Shown piece after piece: positions 1-5,222 of a stretch of DNA of 5,222 bases. The notes beneath the pieces are model-generated. The model had not been told where the DNA came from. It ran no database searches and saw only the letters and a list, made by a program, of their open reading frames with translations. The DNA lies in the NCBI GenBank assembly GCA_031278025.1, contig JAITLF010000203.1, forward strand, positions 1-5,222. The letters are read 5' to 3'. The translations under genes and the position numbers were made by a program. Every line of letters starts with the position of its first letter. The stretch's first letter is position 1. Origin of the DNA: Treponema sp. Lineage in GTDB: Bacteria > Spirochaetota > Spirochaetia > Treponematales > Breznakiellaceae.

Positions 1-10
1 GTGGGGGGTC

Positions 11-126
11 TGGGGGGCCCGTGGTCCCCCAGCAGGGGTCCGGGGGCGGCGCCCCCGGCGGGGTTCGGGGCGGAGCCCCGCGAGGTGCGGGGCGGCGCCC
101 CGCGGGGCGGCGGGGCGGCGCCCCGC
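11..126. repeat. Array of short GC-rich hairpins upstream of uvrC
   Basis: Five small inverted repeats lie close together. The stems are TGGGGG/CCCCCA (11-16 with 26-31, 9-base loop), CGGGGGC/GCCCCCG (41-47 with 51-57, loop GGC), CGGGGC/GCCCCG (66-71 with 75-80, loop GGA), GCGGGGC/GCCCCGC (87-93 with 97-103, loop GGC) and the same again (110-116 with 120-126, loop GGC). The last four share the plan GGGGC-GGM-GCCCC, so they look like iterated copies of one element. The stretch is open in the uvrC frame, but translation gives a Gly/Pro/Ala/Arg-rich peptide of the kind produced spuriously by such repeats. It is probably an intergenic repeat and may also act as a barrier or terminator for upstream transcription. 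No U-tract follows, so a classic terminator is not supported. Confidence 0.75.
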
Positions 127-133
127 GTGGTTA

Positions 134-162
134 TTCATTATCAGCGCAAAAACCGGTATACT
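134..162 (+). promoter_or_regulatory. Candidate promoter abutting the uvrC start codon
   Basis: A -10-like TATACT (157-162, five of six to TATAAT) lies in a short AT-richer stretch between the hairpin array and the uvrC ATG. At a 17-base spacing the -35 position reads TTCATT (134-139), which matches TTGACA at only three positions. The expected transcription start, about seven bases after the -10, falls at or next to position 169, the A of the ATG. If the promoter is real, the transcript would have essentially no leader. The weak -35 keeps confidence low. Confidence 0.35.
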
Positions 163-168
163 TTCGTT

Positions 169-2187
169 ATGGATACAGGGCTTTCCGATATCTGGGCTTC
201 CCTTAAAGCCGCGGCCGGCGACGCGCCCCGGGAACCGGGGGTATACATCATGCGGGACAGCGAGAAACGGATCATCTACGTTGGAAAGGCGAAGATGCTC
301 AAAAACCGGCTGAACTCATATTTTTCCGGCGGCAAAGACGTTAAAACCGCCACCCTGATGCGTCATGTCCAGGCCATAGAGACCATCATTGTAGCCAACG
401 AATACGAAGCCCTGCTCCTGGAAAACACCCTCATCAAACAGCACAGCCCCCGGTACAACATTAACCTGAAGGACGGCAAGACCTACCCGGTGATCCGCGT
501 TACCGCCGGGGAATTCCCCCGTGTGTTCAGGACCCGGCATATCGTAGAGGACGGGTCCCGGTATTTCGGCCCCTTCCCCAATGTTCCCGCGGTGGACACC
601 ATGCTGGACATCATCGACAAGCTCTTTCCCCTAAGGAAGTGCCGCCGCCTTCCCGCACGGCGGAAGGGCGGCGCCGGCAGCCCGGTTCCCTGTAGGAACC
701 CGGTTCCCTGCATGTATTACCACATAGGCCGCTGCGCCGCTCCCTGCTGCGGCAAGATCAGCGCCGAAGAATACGGACGCCATATTAAGCGGGTGGAAAC
801 GCTTCTGGCCGGGGAAACCGAATCCCTCATCATAGAACTCACCGAACGGATGCACGAGGCTGCGGCGGAATTGAAATTTGAGGGGGCCGCCCGGCTCAGA
901 AACGCCATTAAAGCCATAGAACAGCTTTCCGCGGATATCACCATGGTGGACTTTGATCCCGAAGGCCGGGACTACATTGCCTGGGCCGCGGAAGGCGTCT
1001 TGGCTACCTTTACGGTCTTCTCCATGCGGAGCGGCAAGATGACCGGACGGGAACTGTTCCGCACCCGTTCCGCCGCCGGCGAGTCCGAATCGCTGGAGAC
1101 GTTCGCCGCTTCCTACTACGCCCCGGATCGCCCTCCGCCGCCGCGAATCTACCTGGATTTGGGCGCGGCTTCCCCGGACGCTTCCCTTCTGCGCTGGTTC
1201 CGGGAACAGTTCGGCTATGCGCCGGAACTGCTGCCGCCGGACGAAAAGCGCCACGAAGCGGTTCTGGCTATGGCCCGGCAGAACGCCCTGGAGGACCTGA
1301 GGCGGCGGCTCAAGGAACGGGGGGCGGGTCCTGCCCTGGACGAGTTGGCCCAGGCATTGGGGCTTAAAATCAGACCCGAACGGATTGAAGGCTTCGACAT
1401 TGCCCAGCTGGACGGGAAACATCCGGTGGCTTCCCTCATCTCCTTTAAGAACGGGGTCCCGGACCGGAAGAACTACCGCAGCTTCAAGCTCCGCACCGTG
1501 GTGGGAGTGGTAGACGACTTTGCCGCTATGCGGGAAGCGGTACACCGCCGCTATTCCCGGCTGATACGGGAGGGTAAAGAACTGCCGGATTTGGTACTCA
1601 TAGACGGCGGCATAGGCCAGGTGAACGCCGCCAAGGGGGTATTCGATGAGCTGGGGATGGATAGCGATCTTGTCGGCTTGGCCAAACGGGATGAGGAGCT
1701 CTGGCTTCCCTATGCCCGGGAACCGGTGCGCCTTTCCAAACGTTCCGAAGCCCTCAAGGTTCTTCAGTTCGTCCGGGATGAGACTCACCGTTTCGCCACA
1801 TCCCTCAACCAGCGGCTCCGTTCCAAGGATCTGGCTTTCCCGGTCCTGGAGTCCGTGGAGGGCATAGGCCCCAAACGAGCCGCCGCCCTTATGAAAGCCT
1901 ACGGCAGCCTTGATGCCCTGGCCGCCGCCGCTCCCGAAGCCCTGGCCGAAAGTTGCCGCCTGAGCGAAACTTCCGCCCGTGCCGTCCGGGCCGCCGCAAA
2001 ACTGGCCCTGGGGGATCGGGAAGCCGCAAAAACACGTTTTGCCCGGGGTGCGGGTCGTTCGGCCCCAAAGAAGGCAAGCGGGGACGCGTCCGGCAACGGT
2101 CTCTACGGGGATCTCAATTCCCGAAGCGCCGAAACCGGCATCGCCCTGGCCGCCGAAGCCGAAGCGGACTACGACGCGGAGGAATAG
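169..2187 (+). CDS. uvrC: UvrABC system protein C (excinuclease ABC subunit C)
   Basis: UvrC makes both incisions around a DNA lesion after UvrA and UvrB have located it (cytosolic nucleotide excision repair). From the ATG at 169 it is 672 residues, somewhat longer than E. coli UvrC (about 610). The GIY-YIG nuclease domain that cuts 3' is at about 20-105, with PGVY (Y26), IIYVGKA (Y37), R47, E85 and N97. Cysteines 158, 181, 189 and 193 match the proposed [4Fe-4S] ligand pattern. The UVR domain that contacts UvrB is at about 221-256. The RNase H-like 5' nuclease carries the Asp-Asp-His set D410 (EGFD), D479 (LIDGG) and H540 (DETH). A helix-hairpin-helix with GIGPKR (565-570) follows. The second hairpin (about 590-612) lacks the usual Gly-Ile-Ser turn, and a non-conserved Ala-rich tail ends the protein. 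The frame stays open upstream to base 1, with a GTG at 127 and another at 1, but that part translates the GC repeat. The ATG puts PGVY at the usual distance from the N-terminus. No Shine-Dalgarno precedes it. Confidence 0.96.
   Translation: MDTGLSDIWASLKAAAGDAPREPGVYIMRDSEKRIIYVGKAKMLKNRLNSYFSGGKDVKTATLMRHVQAIETIIVANEYEALLLENTLIKQHSPRYNINLKDGKTYPVIRVTAGEFPRVFRTRHIVEDGSRYFGPFPNVPAVDTMLDIIDKLFPLRKCRRLPARRKGGAGSPVPCRNPVPCMYYHIGRCAAPCCGKISAEEYGRHIKRVETLLAGETESLIIELTERMHEAAAELKFEGAARLRNAIKAIEQLSADITMVDFDPEGRDYIAWAAEGVLATFTVFSMRSGKMTGRELFRTRSAAGESESLETFAASYYAPDRPPPPRIYLDLGAASPDASLLRWFREQFGYAPELLPPDEKRHEAVLAMARQNALEDLRRRLKERGAGPALDELAQALGLKIRPERIEGFDIAQLDGKHPVASLISFKNGVPDRKNYRSFKLRTVVGVVDDFAAMREAVHRRYSRLIREGKELPDLVLIDGGIGQVNAAKGVFDELGMDSDLVGLAKRDEELWLPYAREPVRLSKRSEALKVLQFVRDETHRFATSLNQRLRSKDLAFPVLESVEGIGPKRAAALMKAYGSLDALAAAAPEALAESCRLSETSARAVRAAAKLALGDREAAKTRFARGAGRSAPKKASGDASGNGLYGDLNSRSAETGIALAAEAEADYDAEE
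681..710 (+). repeat. 18-base tandem duplication inside uvrC
   Basis: The 12-mer CCCGGTTCCCTG occurs at 681-692 and again at 699-710, giving an 18-base period that keeps the reading frame. In protein it appears as PVPC-RN-PVPC and adds an extra cysteine (C175) just before the presumed iron-sulfur ligand C181. It looks like a recent in-frame slippage or duplication in the linker between the first and second cluster cysteines. Confidence 0.8.
2178..2182 (+). promoter_or_regulatory. Ribosome binding site for the glycosidase-family gene, inside the end of uvrC
   Basis: GGAGG at 2178-2182 lies eight bases before the GTG at 2191 and overlaps the last codons of uvrC. This supports GTG as the start and suggests that translation of the two genes is coupled. 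Confidence 0.75.
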
Positions 2188-2190
2188 CCT

Positions 2191-3132
2191 GTGCATACTT
2201 TCGTCCAACTGTTCGTCATTCTGATTATCGCCGGTCCAGCCGTCTCCTGCCGGACTCTGCCGCCCATAGCGCCTCCTGAAAGCCTGGGCCTGGCGGCTTC
2301 TCCAGGGGAGCTTTTGCCCCAATGGGAACCTTTCGCTGAGAATGTAACGCCGGCCCTTTCTTTCTTTGCGGGGAAAGTTCGTGAACCTAAGCTGGAACTT
2401 TGGGCCTTGCGGGTAGACTTAGAAGCGCCGGGTCTGCGTATCGTGGTGAGCAGACCCGATCTGGTTAAGGGGAAGTTTCGGGAAGGCTATATCTCCGGTA
2501 CCACCGTGAGCCGCTTTGTCAGGCAGTACGATTGTCTTGCGGGGATAAACACCAATCCTTTCAGCCTGATTTCCGGGAAGACCGGGGAAGACCGGGCTAT
2601 AAACGGTATTACTGTCGCAGACGGGGTAGTGGTTTCCCTGCCTGATCCCGATTTCGACGCCCTGGTCTTTTACGAAGGCCCGGATAAAGGCCCGCTCAGG
2701 GCAGCCATAGTGAGACAGGCAACAATAATCTCCCTTGAGGGGATACGAGATGCTGTAGGCGGCTTTCAGATACTACTTAAGGATGGCGAGACCGCCCAAC
2801 GATTGAAGACGTCCAACAAGGCGCCGCCCCGTCATCCCAGAAGCGCTGCGGGACTGTCCGAGGATGGCCGCTATCTCTACCTTCTGGCGGTGGACGGACG
2901 GCGGTCCGGGAGCGTGGGCGCCACCGAAGCGGAACTTGCGGAGCTGCTCCGCCGGCTGGGAGCCTCTGAGGGGATCAACTTTGACGGCGGCAGTTCCACC
3001 TCTCTGGCGTTGCGTTTTCCTAACGGAAAGGTCCGTCCGGTAAACACCCCCATCTACAACCATATTCCCGGCTGGGAACGGAAAGTAGCCGTATGTCTGG
3101 GGATAGGGACGGAAGACGATGTACGGTGGTAA
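2191..3132 (+). CDS. Predicted lipoprotein, phosphodiester glycosidase (NAGPA-like) family
   Basis: This 313-residue protein matches the NAGPA family (Pfam NAGPA, PF09992, as I recall). The founding mammalian enzyme removes GlcNAc from a phosphodiester; bacterial substrates are mostly unknown, so only the fold class is claimed. Visible family features are GINTNPFS (118-125), AINGI and VADG (136-145), HPRSAAG (215-221) followed by DGR.LYLL and AVDGR (225-237), a helix with ELAELLRRLGA (248-258), and the signature NFDGGSST (263-270) with its conserved Asp265. The N-terminus has a hydrophobic segment (residues 4-18) ending in AVSC, so Cys20 could be lipidated under the relaxed spirochaete lipobox rules. 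The n-region has no Lys or Arg, which is unusual. The protein is expected outside the inner membrane, in the periplasm or at the outer membrane. It starts with GTG three bases after the uvrC stop, so the two are probably co-transcribed. An alternative is a secreted, non-lipidated protein. Confidence 0.87.
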   Translation: MHTFVQLFVILIIAGPAVSCRTLPPIAPPESLGLAASPGELLPQWEPFAENVTPALSFFAGKVREPKLELWALRVDLEAPGLRIVVSRPDLVKGKFREGYISGTTVSRFVRQYDCLAGINTNPFSLISGKTGEDRAINGITVADGVVVSLPDPDFDALVFYEGPDKGPLRAAIVRQATIISLEGIRDAVGGFQILLKDGETAQRLKTSNKAPPRHPRSAAGLSEDGRYLYLLAVDGRRSGSVGATEAELAELLRRLGASEGINFDGGSSTSLALRFPNGKVRPVNTPIYNHIPGWERKVAVCLGIGTEDDVRW

Positions 3133-3178
3133 CAGCACCCGGACCGGTGATGCCACCACGGCTTCCGCCAAAAGTCAG

Positions 3179-3505
3179 TTATTCGCTTTTACGCTTCTCC
3201 GAAGCTGTTTCCTTCTTCGCTATATCTTTGGCTTTTTCTTTTTCCTTGGTTATCTTCGCATCCAGTTTATCCATCATCTTATCAATGGCGGGAATCAGCT
3301 CAAAATCATCCTCTTTCACGTGTATGGATACCCCCCAGCGGAAGTTTACCGTCGCCTCGGCGGAAAAATTCTTGCCTTTTGTCAGGGTAAAAAGGAGATC
3401 AATAATCATATTTTCGGCATTGTGAATTCGCGTAATCTTCCGATCCAGATACTCCCTGGCATCGTCCCTCAAGGTAAAATGCACGGCTTTGATTTCAGTA
3501 TTCAT
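3179..3505 (-). CDS. hpf: Ribosome hibernation promoting factor, short form (HPF/RaiA family)
   Basis: The 108-residue product belongs to the HPF/YfiA (sigma-54 modulation) family, which binds the 30S decoding region and inactivates or dimerises idle ribosomes during slow growth. Seen here are the N-terminal strand MNTEIKAVHFTL, the helix REYLDRKITRI (17-27), a central strand with SAEATVNF (48-55), the hairpin GVSIHVKEDDFE (58-69) and the helix AIDKMMDKLDAKITK (73-87). A Lys/Glu-rich tail follows. Its length fits short HPF or RaiA; the extra C-terminal domain of long HPF, which drives 100S dimer formation, is absent. The ATG at 3505 is chosen because an AGGAGG lies seven bases upstream; the frame extends 11 codons further to a GTG at 3538 that has no such site. 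It follows rpoN on the same strand, an order also known from enterobacteria (rpoN-hpf-ptsN). Nothing like ptsN or hprK follows here, because the convergent neighbour begins 46 bases on. Confidence 0.92.
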   Translation of the reverse strand: MNTEIKAVHFTLRDDAREYLDRKITRIHNAENMIIDLLFTLTKGKNFSAEATVNFRWGVSIHVKEDDFELIPAIDKMMDKLDAKITKEKEKAKDIAKKETASEKRKSE

Positions 3506-3512
3506 AACTATA

Positions 3513-3518
3513 CCTCCT
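3513..3518 (-). promoter_or_regulatory. Ribosome binding site that fixes the hpf start
   Basis: On the minus strand AGGAGG lies seven bases before the ATG at 3505. It is the strongest Shine-Dalgarno in the window and favours the 108-residue product over an 11-residue longer one. Confidence 0.85.
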
Positions 3519-3521
3519 GAA

Positions 3522-3537
3522 TGCGGCACCCTCCGCA
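3522..3537 (-). other. Small hairpin in the hpf leader
   Basis: TGCGG and CCGCA (minus strand, 3537-3533 and 3526-3522) can form a five-pair stem with a six-base loop. It ends three bases before the AGGAGG of hpf. Its position could allow tuning of ribosome access, but the stem is short and no regulator is implied. Confidence 0.35.
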
Positions 3538-3548
3538 CATGAAAAAAT

Positions 3549-3576
3549 ATTTTAACATCGCCGGCAGAAATCGCAA
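3549..3576 (-). promoter_or_regulatory. Candidate promoter for hpf alone
   Basis: On the minus strand TTGCGA (3576-3571, four of six to TTGACA) and TAAAAT (3554-3549, five of six to TATAAT) are 16 bases apart. The predicted start near 3542 would give a leader of about 37 bases. This would let hpf be expressed apart from rpoN, which would suit a stress-responsive hibernation factor. It is found by inspection only, in an AT-rich patch where chance matches are common. Confidence 0.4.
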
Positions 3577-3581
3577 AGAAC

Positions 3582-3596
3582 GGAGGTCCGACCTCC
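3582..3596 (-). other. Hairpin between rpoN and hpf
   Basis: GGAGGT and ACCTCC form a perfect six-pair stem around a three-base loop, 25 bases after the rpoN stop. No U-tract follows on the minus strand, so it is not a standard terminator. It could be a processing or attenuation point, or could stabilise the 3' end of the rpoN message. Confidence 0.5.
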
Positions 3597-3621
3597 AGGG
3601 GACAGACTCACTTGAGCCGGT

Positions 3622-5004
3622 TCATCGTGAATATGATGAACCCAGATGCAGTTCACTCCGGTATTTTGCGACAGTCCGTCTGGCGATAGAAATTCCCCGC
3701 TTGGCAAGCAGATCGGTGATCTCTTGATCCGGGATGCGCCGTTCTTCCTCGCGGATAAGTTCCCGGATTATTTCCTTGACGCCTTCCTTGGAAAACCGGG
3801 ACCCGCCGGATCCCATCCCGGAAATTGAATTGGTAAAAAAATAGCGCACCTCGAAGATGCCCCATTCGGTTTGCATGTACTTGCCGTTGGCCGTCCGGGA
3901 CACCGTCGTCTCGTGGACCCCCAACTCCTGGGCTATATCCCGCAAGGTAAGCGGCTCCAGGTATTTGGGCCCGTTGACAAAAAATGGCCGCTGAAATTCC
4001 ACGATGGCCCGGGAAACCCGCAACAAGGTATGGTTGCGCTGATTGATAGACTGAATGAACCACCGGGCCTCTTTGATGTTTTCTTTGGCAAAGTCCCTGA
4101 CCTCTTTACCGGACGTATCGGTGTTTTTCCTGTTCCCGTCTTTTTTATCGGAAATCTTCATGAAGAAGGGGTTGATCCCCAGGACCGGAATTTCCTCTTC
4201 ATTTAAAATGATGGCGAATTCCCCTTCTTTCCTGATAACCTGTATGTCCGGGACTACATACCGGGTGTCAGCGGAATCGAACCGCCGCCCTGGAAAGGGC
4301 GAAAGCGCCCGAATCCGCTCCAAAATCACGCCGATTTCGTCCTGGCTGCGCCCCAATTTTTTGGCAACCTCGGCGAACTTCCCCTTCTCAAGAAGCTCCA
4401 GATAATCCAAGGCTTCTTCCATCCCCGGCGGCGCATCCGTCAAAAGCCGAGTCTGTACCAAAAGGGATTCGCGGAAACCCGTCGTACAGGCCCCCGGCGG
4501 ATCCAGGGACTGCACCAGCTTCAGAGCTGCGCCGATCTTCCCCGGATCCCCCCCATTAAGAAGCAAGTCCACGGGCTCCTTATGGAACCCATCGGAATCC
4601 AAGTTTTGAATCAGCACTTCCCCGATCCGCCGGATCTCCTCGTCCACCGGCTCCAGCCGCAGGCTCCAAAGCAGATGCTCCTGAAGTGTCTCCGGCCTGG
4701 ACAAGGCTCCTTCAATAAACTTGTACTGTTCCTCCATCGCCTCGTTCCCGCCCCGGCGGACAAAGCCCGAGTCGGAAGTAACCTCAAAGTAGGCATCTTC
4801 TTCCTTGGGAGGGGTATACGCCCTGTCCAGGGATACGGTGGAATGATCCTCCACCACTTCCAGCGCCGGATTCCGCTCCACCTCCTCTTCAATTTTCTCC
4901 CGCAAATCCATCATGGGCAACTCCATCATCTTGATAGACTGATAGAGCTGAGGACTCATCTTTAATCGCTGCTCCTGAATAAACGCCGGACGCTGCAACT
5001 GCAC
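3622..5004 (-). CDS. rpoN: RNA polymerase sigma-54 factor
   Basis: This alternative sigma factor directs RNA polymerase to -24/-12 promoters and needs an AAA+ enhancer-binding activator to open them. The 460-residue product has every expected region. The Gln/Leu-rich activator-contact region I (1-50) holds LKMSPQLYQSIKMMEL and EEVERNPALE. An acidic region II linker follows (about 51-90). The core-binding domain (about 95-280) holds LDPPG, LSPFPGRRF and YVVPDIQV. The -12 helix-turn-helix is LTLRDIAQELGVHETTVSR (352-370) with GKYMQTEWGIFEVRYFF after it. The RpoN box ARRTVAKYR (441-449) recognises the -24 element. The wording TEWGIFEVRYFFTNSISG and GSRFSKEGVKEIIRELI resembles spirochaete RpoN. 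It starts with GTG, with GAGGGG seven bases upstream. The short C-terminus after the box (ELHLGSSYSR) is ordinary. It probably heads a transcript that includes hpf. No sigma-54 target promoter was seen in this window. Confidence 0.97.
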   Translation of the reverse strand: MQLQRPAFIQEQRLKMSPQLYQSIKMMELPMMDLREKIEEEVERNPALEVVEDHSTVSLDRAYTPPKEEDAYFEVTSDSGFVRRGGNEAMEEQYKFIEGALSRPETLQEHLLWSLRLEPVDEEIRRIGEVLIQNLDSDGFHKEPVDLLLNGGDPGKIGAALKLVQSLDPPGACTTGFRESLLVQTRLLTDAPPGMEEALDYLELLEKGKFAEVAKKLGRSQDEIGVILERIRALSPFPGRRFDSADTRYVVPDIQVIRKEGEFAIILNEEEIPVLGINPFFMKISDKKDGNRKNTDTSGKEVRDFAKENIKEARWFIQSINQRNHTLLRVSRAIVEFQRPFFVNGPKYLEPLTLRDIAQELGVHETTVSRTANGKYMQTEWGIFEVRYFFTNSISGMGSGGSRFSKEGVKEIIRELIREEERRIPDQEITDLLAKRGISIARRTVAKYRSELHLGSSYSR

Positions 5005-5011
5005 GGAAAAA

Positions 5012-5017
5012 CCCCTC
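5012..5017 (-). promoter_or_regulatory. Ribosome binding site supporting the GTG start of rpoN
   Basis: GAGGGG on the minus strand lies seven bases before the GTG at 5004. The frame's region I motif begins directly after this start, which agrees with it. Confidence 0.7.
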
Positions 5018-5055
5018 TGTAATTACGACTGAAAGCTATTCAATTACCATCTAAA

Positions 5056-5084
5056 ACTATTGCCCGGTTACGGTGGTTTGTCAA
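5056..5084 (-). promoter_or_regulatory. Sigma-70-type promoter for rpoN
   Basis: On the minus strand a perfect TTGACA (5084-5079) is followed after 17 bases by AATAGT (5061-5056, four of six to TATAAT). The expected start near 5049 gives a leader of about 45 bases before the GTG. No GG-N10-GC element is present, so no sigma-54 autoregulation is visible. The -35 overlaps the TGA of the upstream open frame. Confidence 0.65.
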
Positions 5085-5222
5085 GAATCGAGCAATGAAA
5101 ATGACGAGGCGGACATACGGCGGGTTTCACCCTCCGGAACGGACGGGGCGAGCGCATTAAACATTCTTAGGGAACAGCCGCCACAGGTTCCCTTACCGCC
5201 GCCGGCGGCTACGGCGGCAACA
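5081..5222 (-). pseudogene. Possible [2Fe-2S] ferredoxin-domain fragment, truncated, running off the window
   Basis: The minus strand is open from the window edge to a TGA at 5083-5081 (46 residues visible). Residues 7-16 read GGGKGTCGGC and are followed by SLRMFNALAPSVPEGETRRM. This resembles the segment CGGxGTCGxC-x(~15)-PP..EERR.LS of [2Fe-2S] domains found at the N-terminus of corrinoid-protein reductive activases (RACo-like ASKHA proteins) and in plant-type ferredoxins. Two of the four expected cysteine ligands are missing. The first is Gly7 (GGC, one base from TGC), in an Ala/Gly run. The distal one would lie in the usual GxRLxC stretch, but the frame stops after SASSFSLLDS. The other two frames do not restore that stretch. 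The fragment is probably a decayed or truncated copy. It could instead be the C-terminal end of an intact gene with a diverged domain. The part beyond the window is unseen. Confidence 0.4.

Noticed and set aside
1..168. N-terminal extension of UvrC from the GTG at 1 or at 127
   Set aside because: The peptide is a Gly/Pro/Ala/Arg-rich translation of hairpin repeats with no UvrC similarity, and neither GTG has a ribosome binding site.
631..2322. Open frame of 563 codons on the minus strand, antisense to uvrC
   Set aside because: It mirrors uvrC codon bias in GC-rich DNA. The translation has no recognisable domain, while the plus-strand frame carries all UvrC catalytic residues.
2575..2596. Ten-base tandem repeat GGGAAGACCG within the lipoprotein gene
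   Set aside because: There are only about two copies, not in multiples of three, encoding an ordinary loop (SGKTGEDR). It is likely chance or minor slippage.
2773..3171. 132-codon minus-strand frame over the lipoprotein gene
   Set aside because: It lies antisense to the conserved NAGPA signature region and has no recognisable motif.
3119..3520. 133-codon plus-strand frame antisense to hpf, with hydrophobic stretches
   Set aside because: It overlaps hpf completely. The hydrophobic runs come from reading Lys/Glu-rich codons in reverse, and there is no supporting ribosome binding site.
5101..5160. Short plus-strand frame of 19 codons starting at the ATG at 5101
   Set aside because: It has no ribosome binding site and no recognisable sequence, and it lies antisense to the ferredoxin-like fragment.
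1..5222. CRISPR array, tRNA or rRNA gene, insertion sequence, attachment site or phage gene
   Set aside because: None was seen. The only repeats are the short hairpin array and the small duplications noted, and the coding space is filled by housekeeping genes.

Overview
The window carries four complete protein genes arranged as two convergent pairs, plus one gene fragment at the right edge. On the plus strand are uvrC (nucleotide excision repair endonuclease) and, three bases after its stop, a predicted lipoprotein of the NAGPA-type phosphodiester glycosidase family. On the minus strand, reading inward from the right, are rpoN (sigma-54) and hpf/raiA (short ribosome hibernation factor). The two pairs meet tail to tail across 46 bases near 3133-3178.

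The organism is most likely a spirochaete, probably a GC-rich Treponema-like species. The sigma-54 C-terminal half resembles spirochaete RpoN as I remember it, the lipoprotein has a relaxed spirochaete-style lipobox, and the GC-rich hairpin array before uvrC resembles intergenic repeats I associate with termite-gut treponemes. This comes from recalled family features, not a database search.

Region by region: 1-130 is a non-coding-looking array of short GC-rich hairpins that happens to be open in the uvrC frame. Positions 131-168 hold a candidate promoter directly abutting the uvrC ATG, with no ribosome binding site. Positions 169-3132 are uvrC and the glycosidase-family lipoprotein, probably one transcript. 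Positions 3179-3505 are hpf and 3622-5004 are rpoN. The 116-base gap between them has two small hairpins and a candidate hpf promoter. Positions 5005-5222 hold the rpoN ribosome binding site and a good sigma-70-type promoter. They also hold the end of an open frame resembling part of a [2Fe-2S] ferredoxin domain, whose stop codon lies inside the rpoN -35 box.

The rpoN-hpf pairing is a long-conserved arrangement linking sigma-54 transcription with ribosome hibernation. The uvrC-lipoprotein pairing has no obvious functional logic and may be simple co-transcription. I see no new multi-gene system, phage, CRISPR array, insertion sequence or RNA gene. The points most worth checking are the hairpin array, the possible leaderless start of uvrC, the extended cysteine region of UvrC, and the ferredoxin-like fragment upstream of rpoN.
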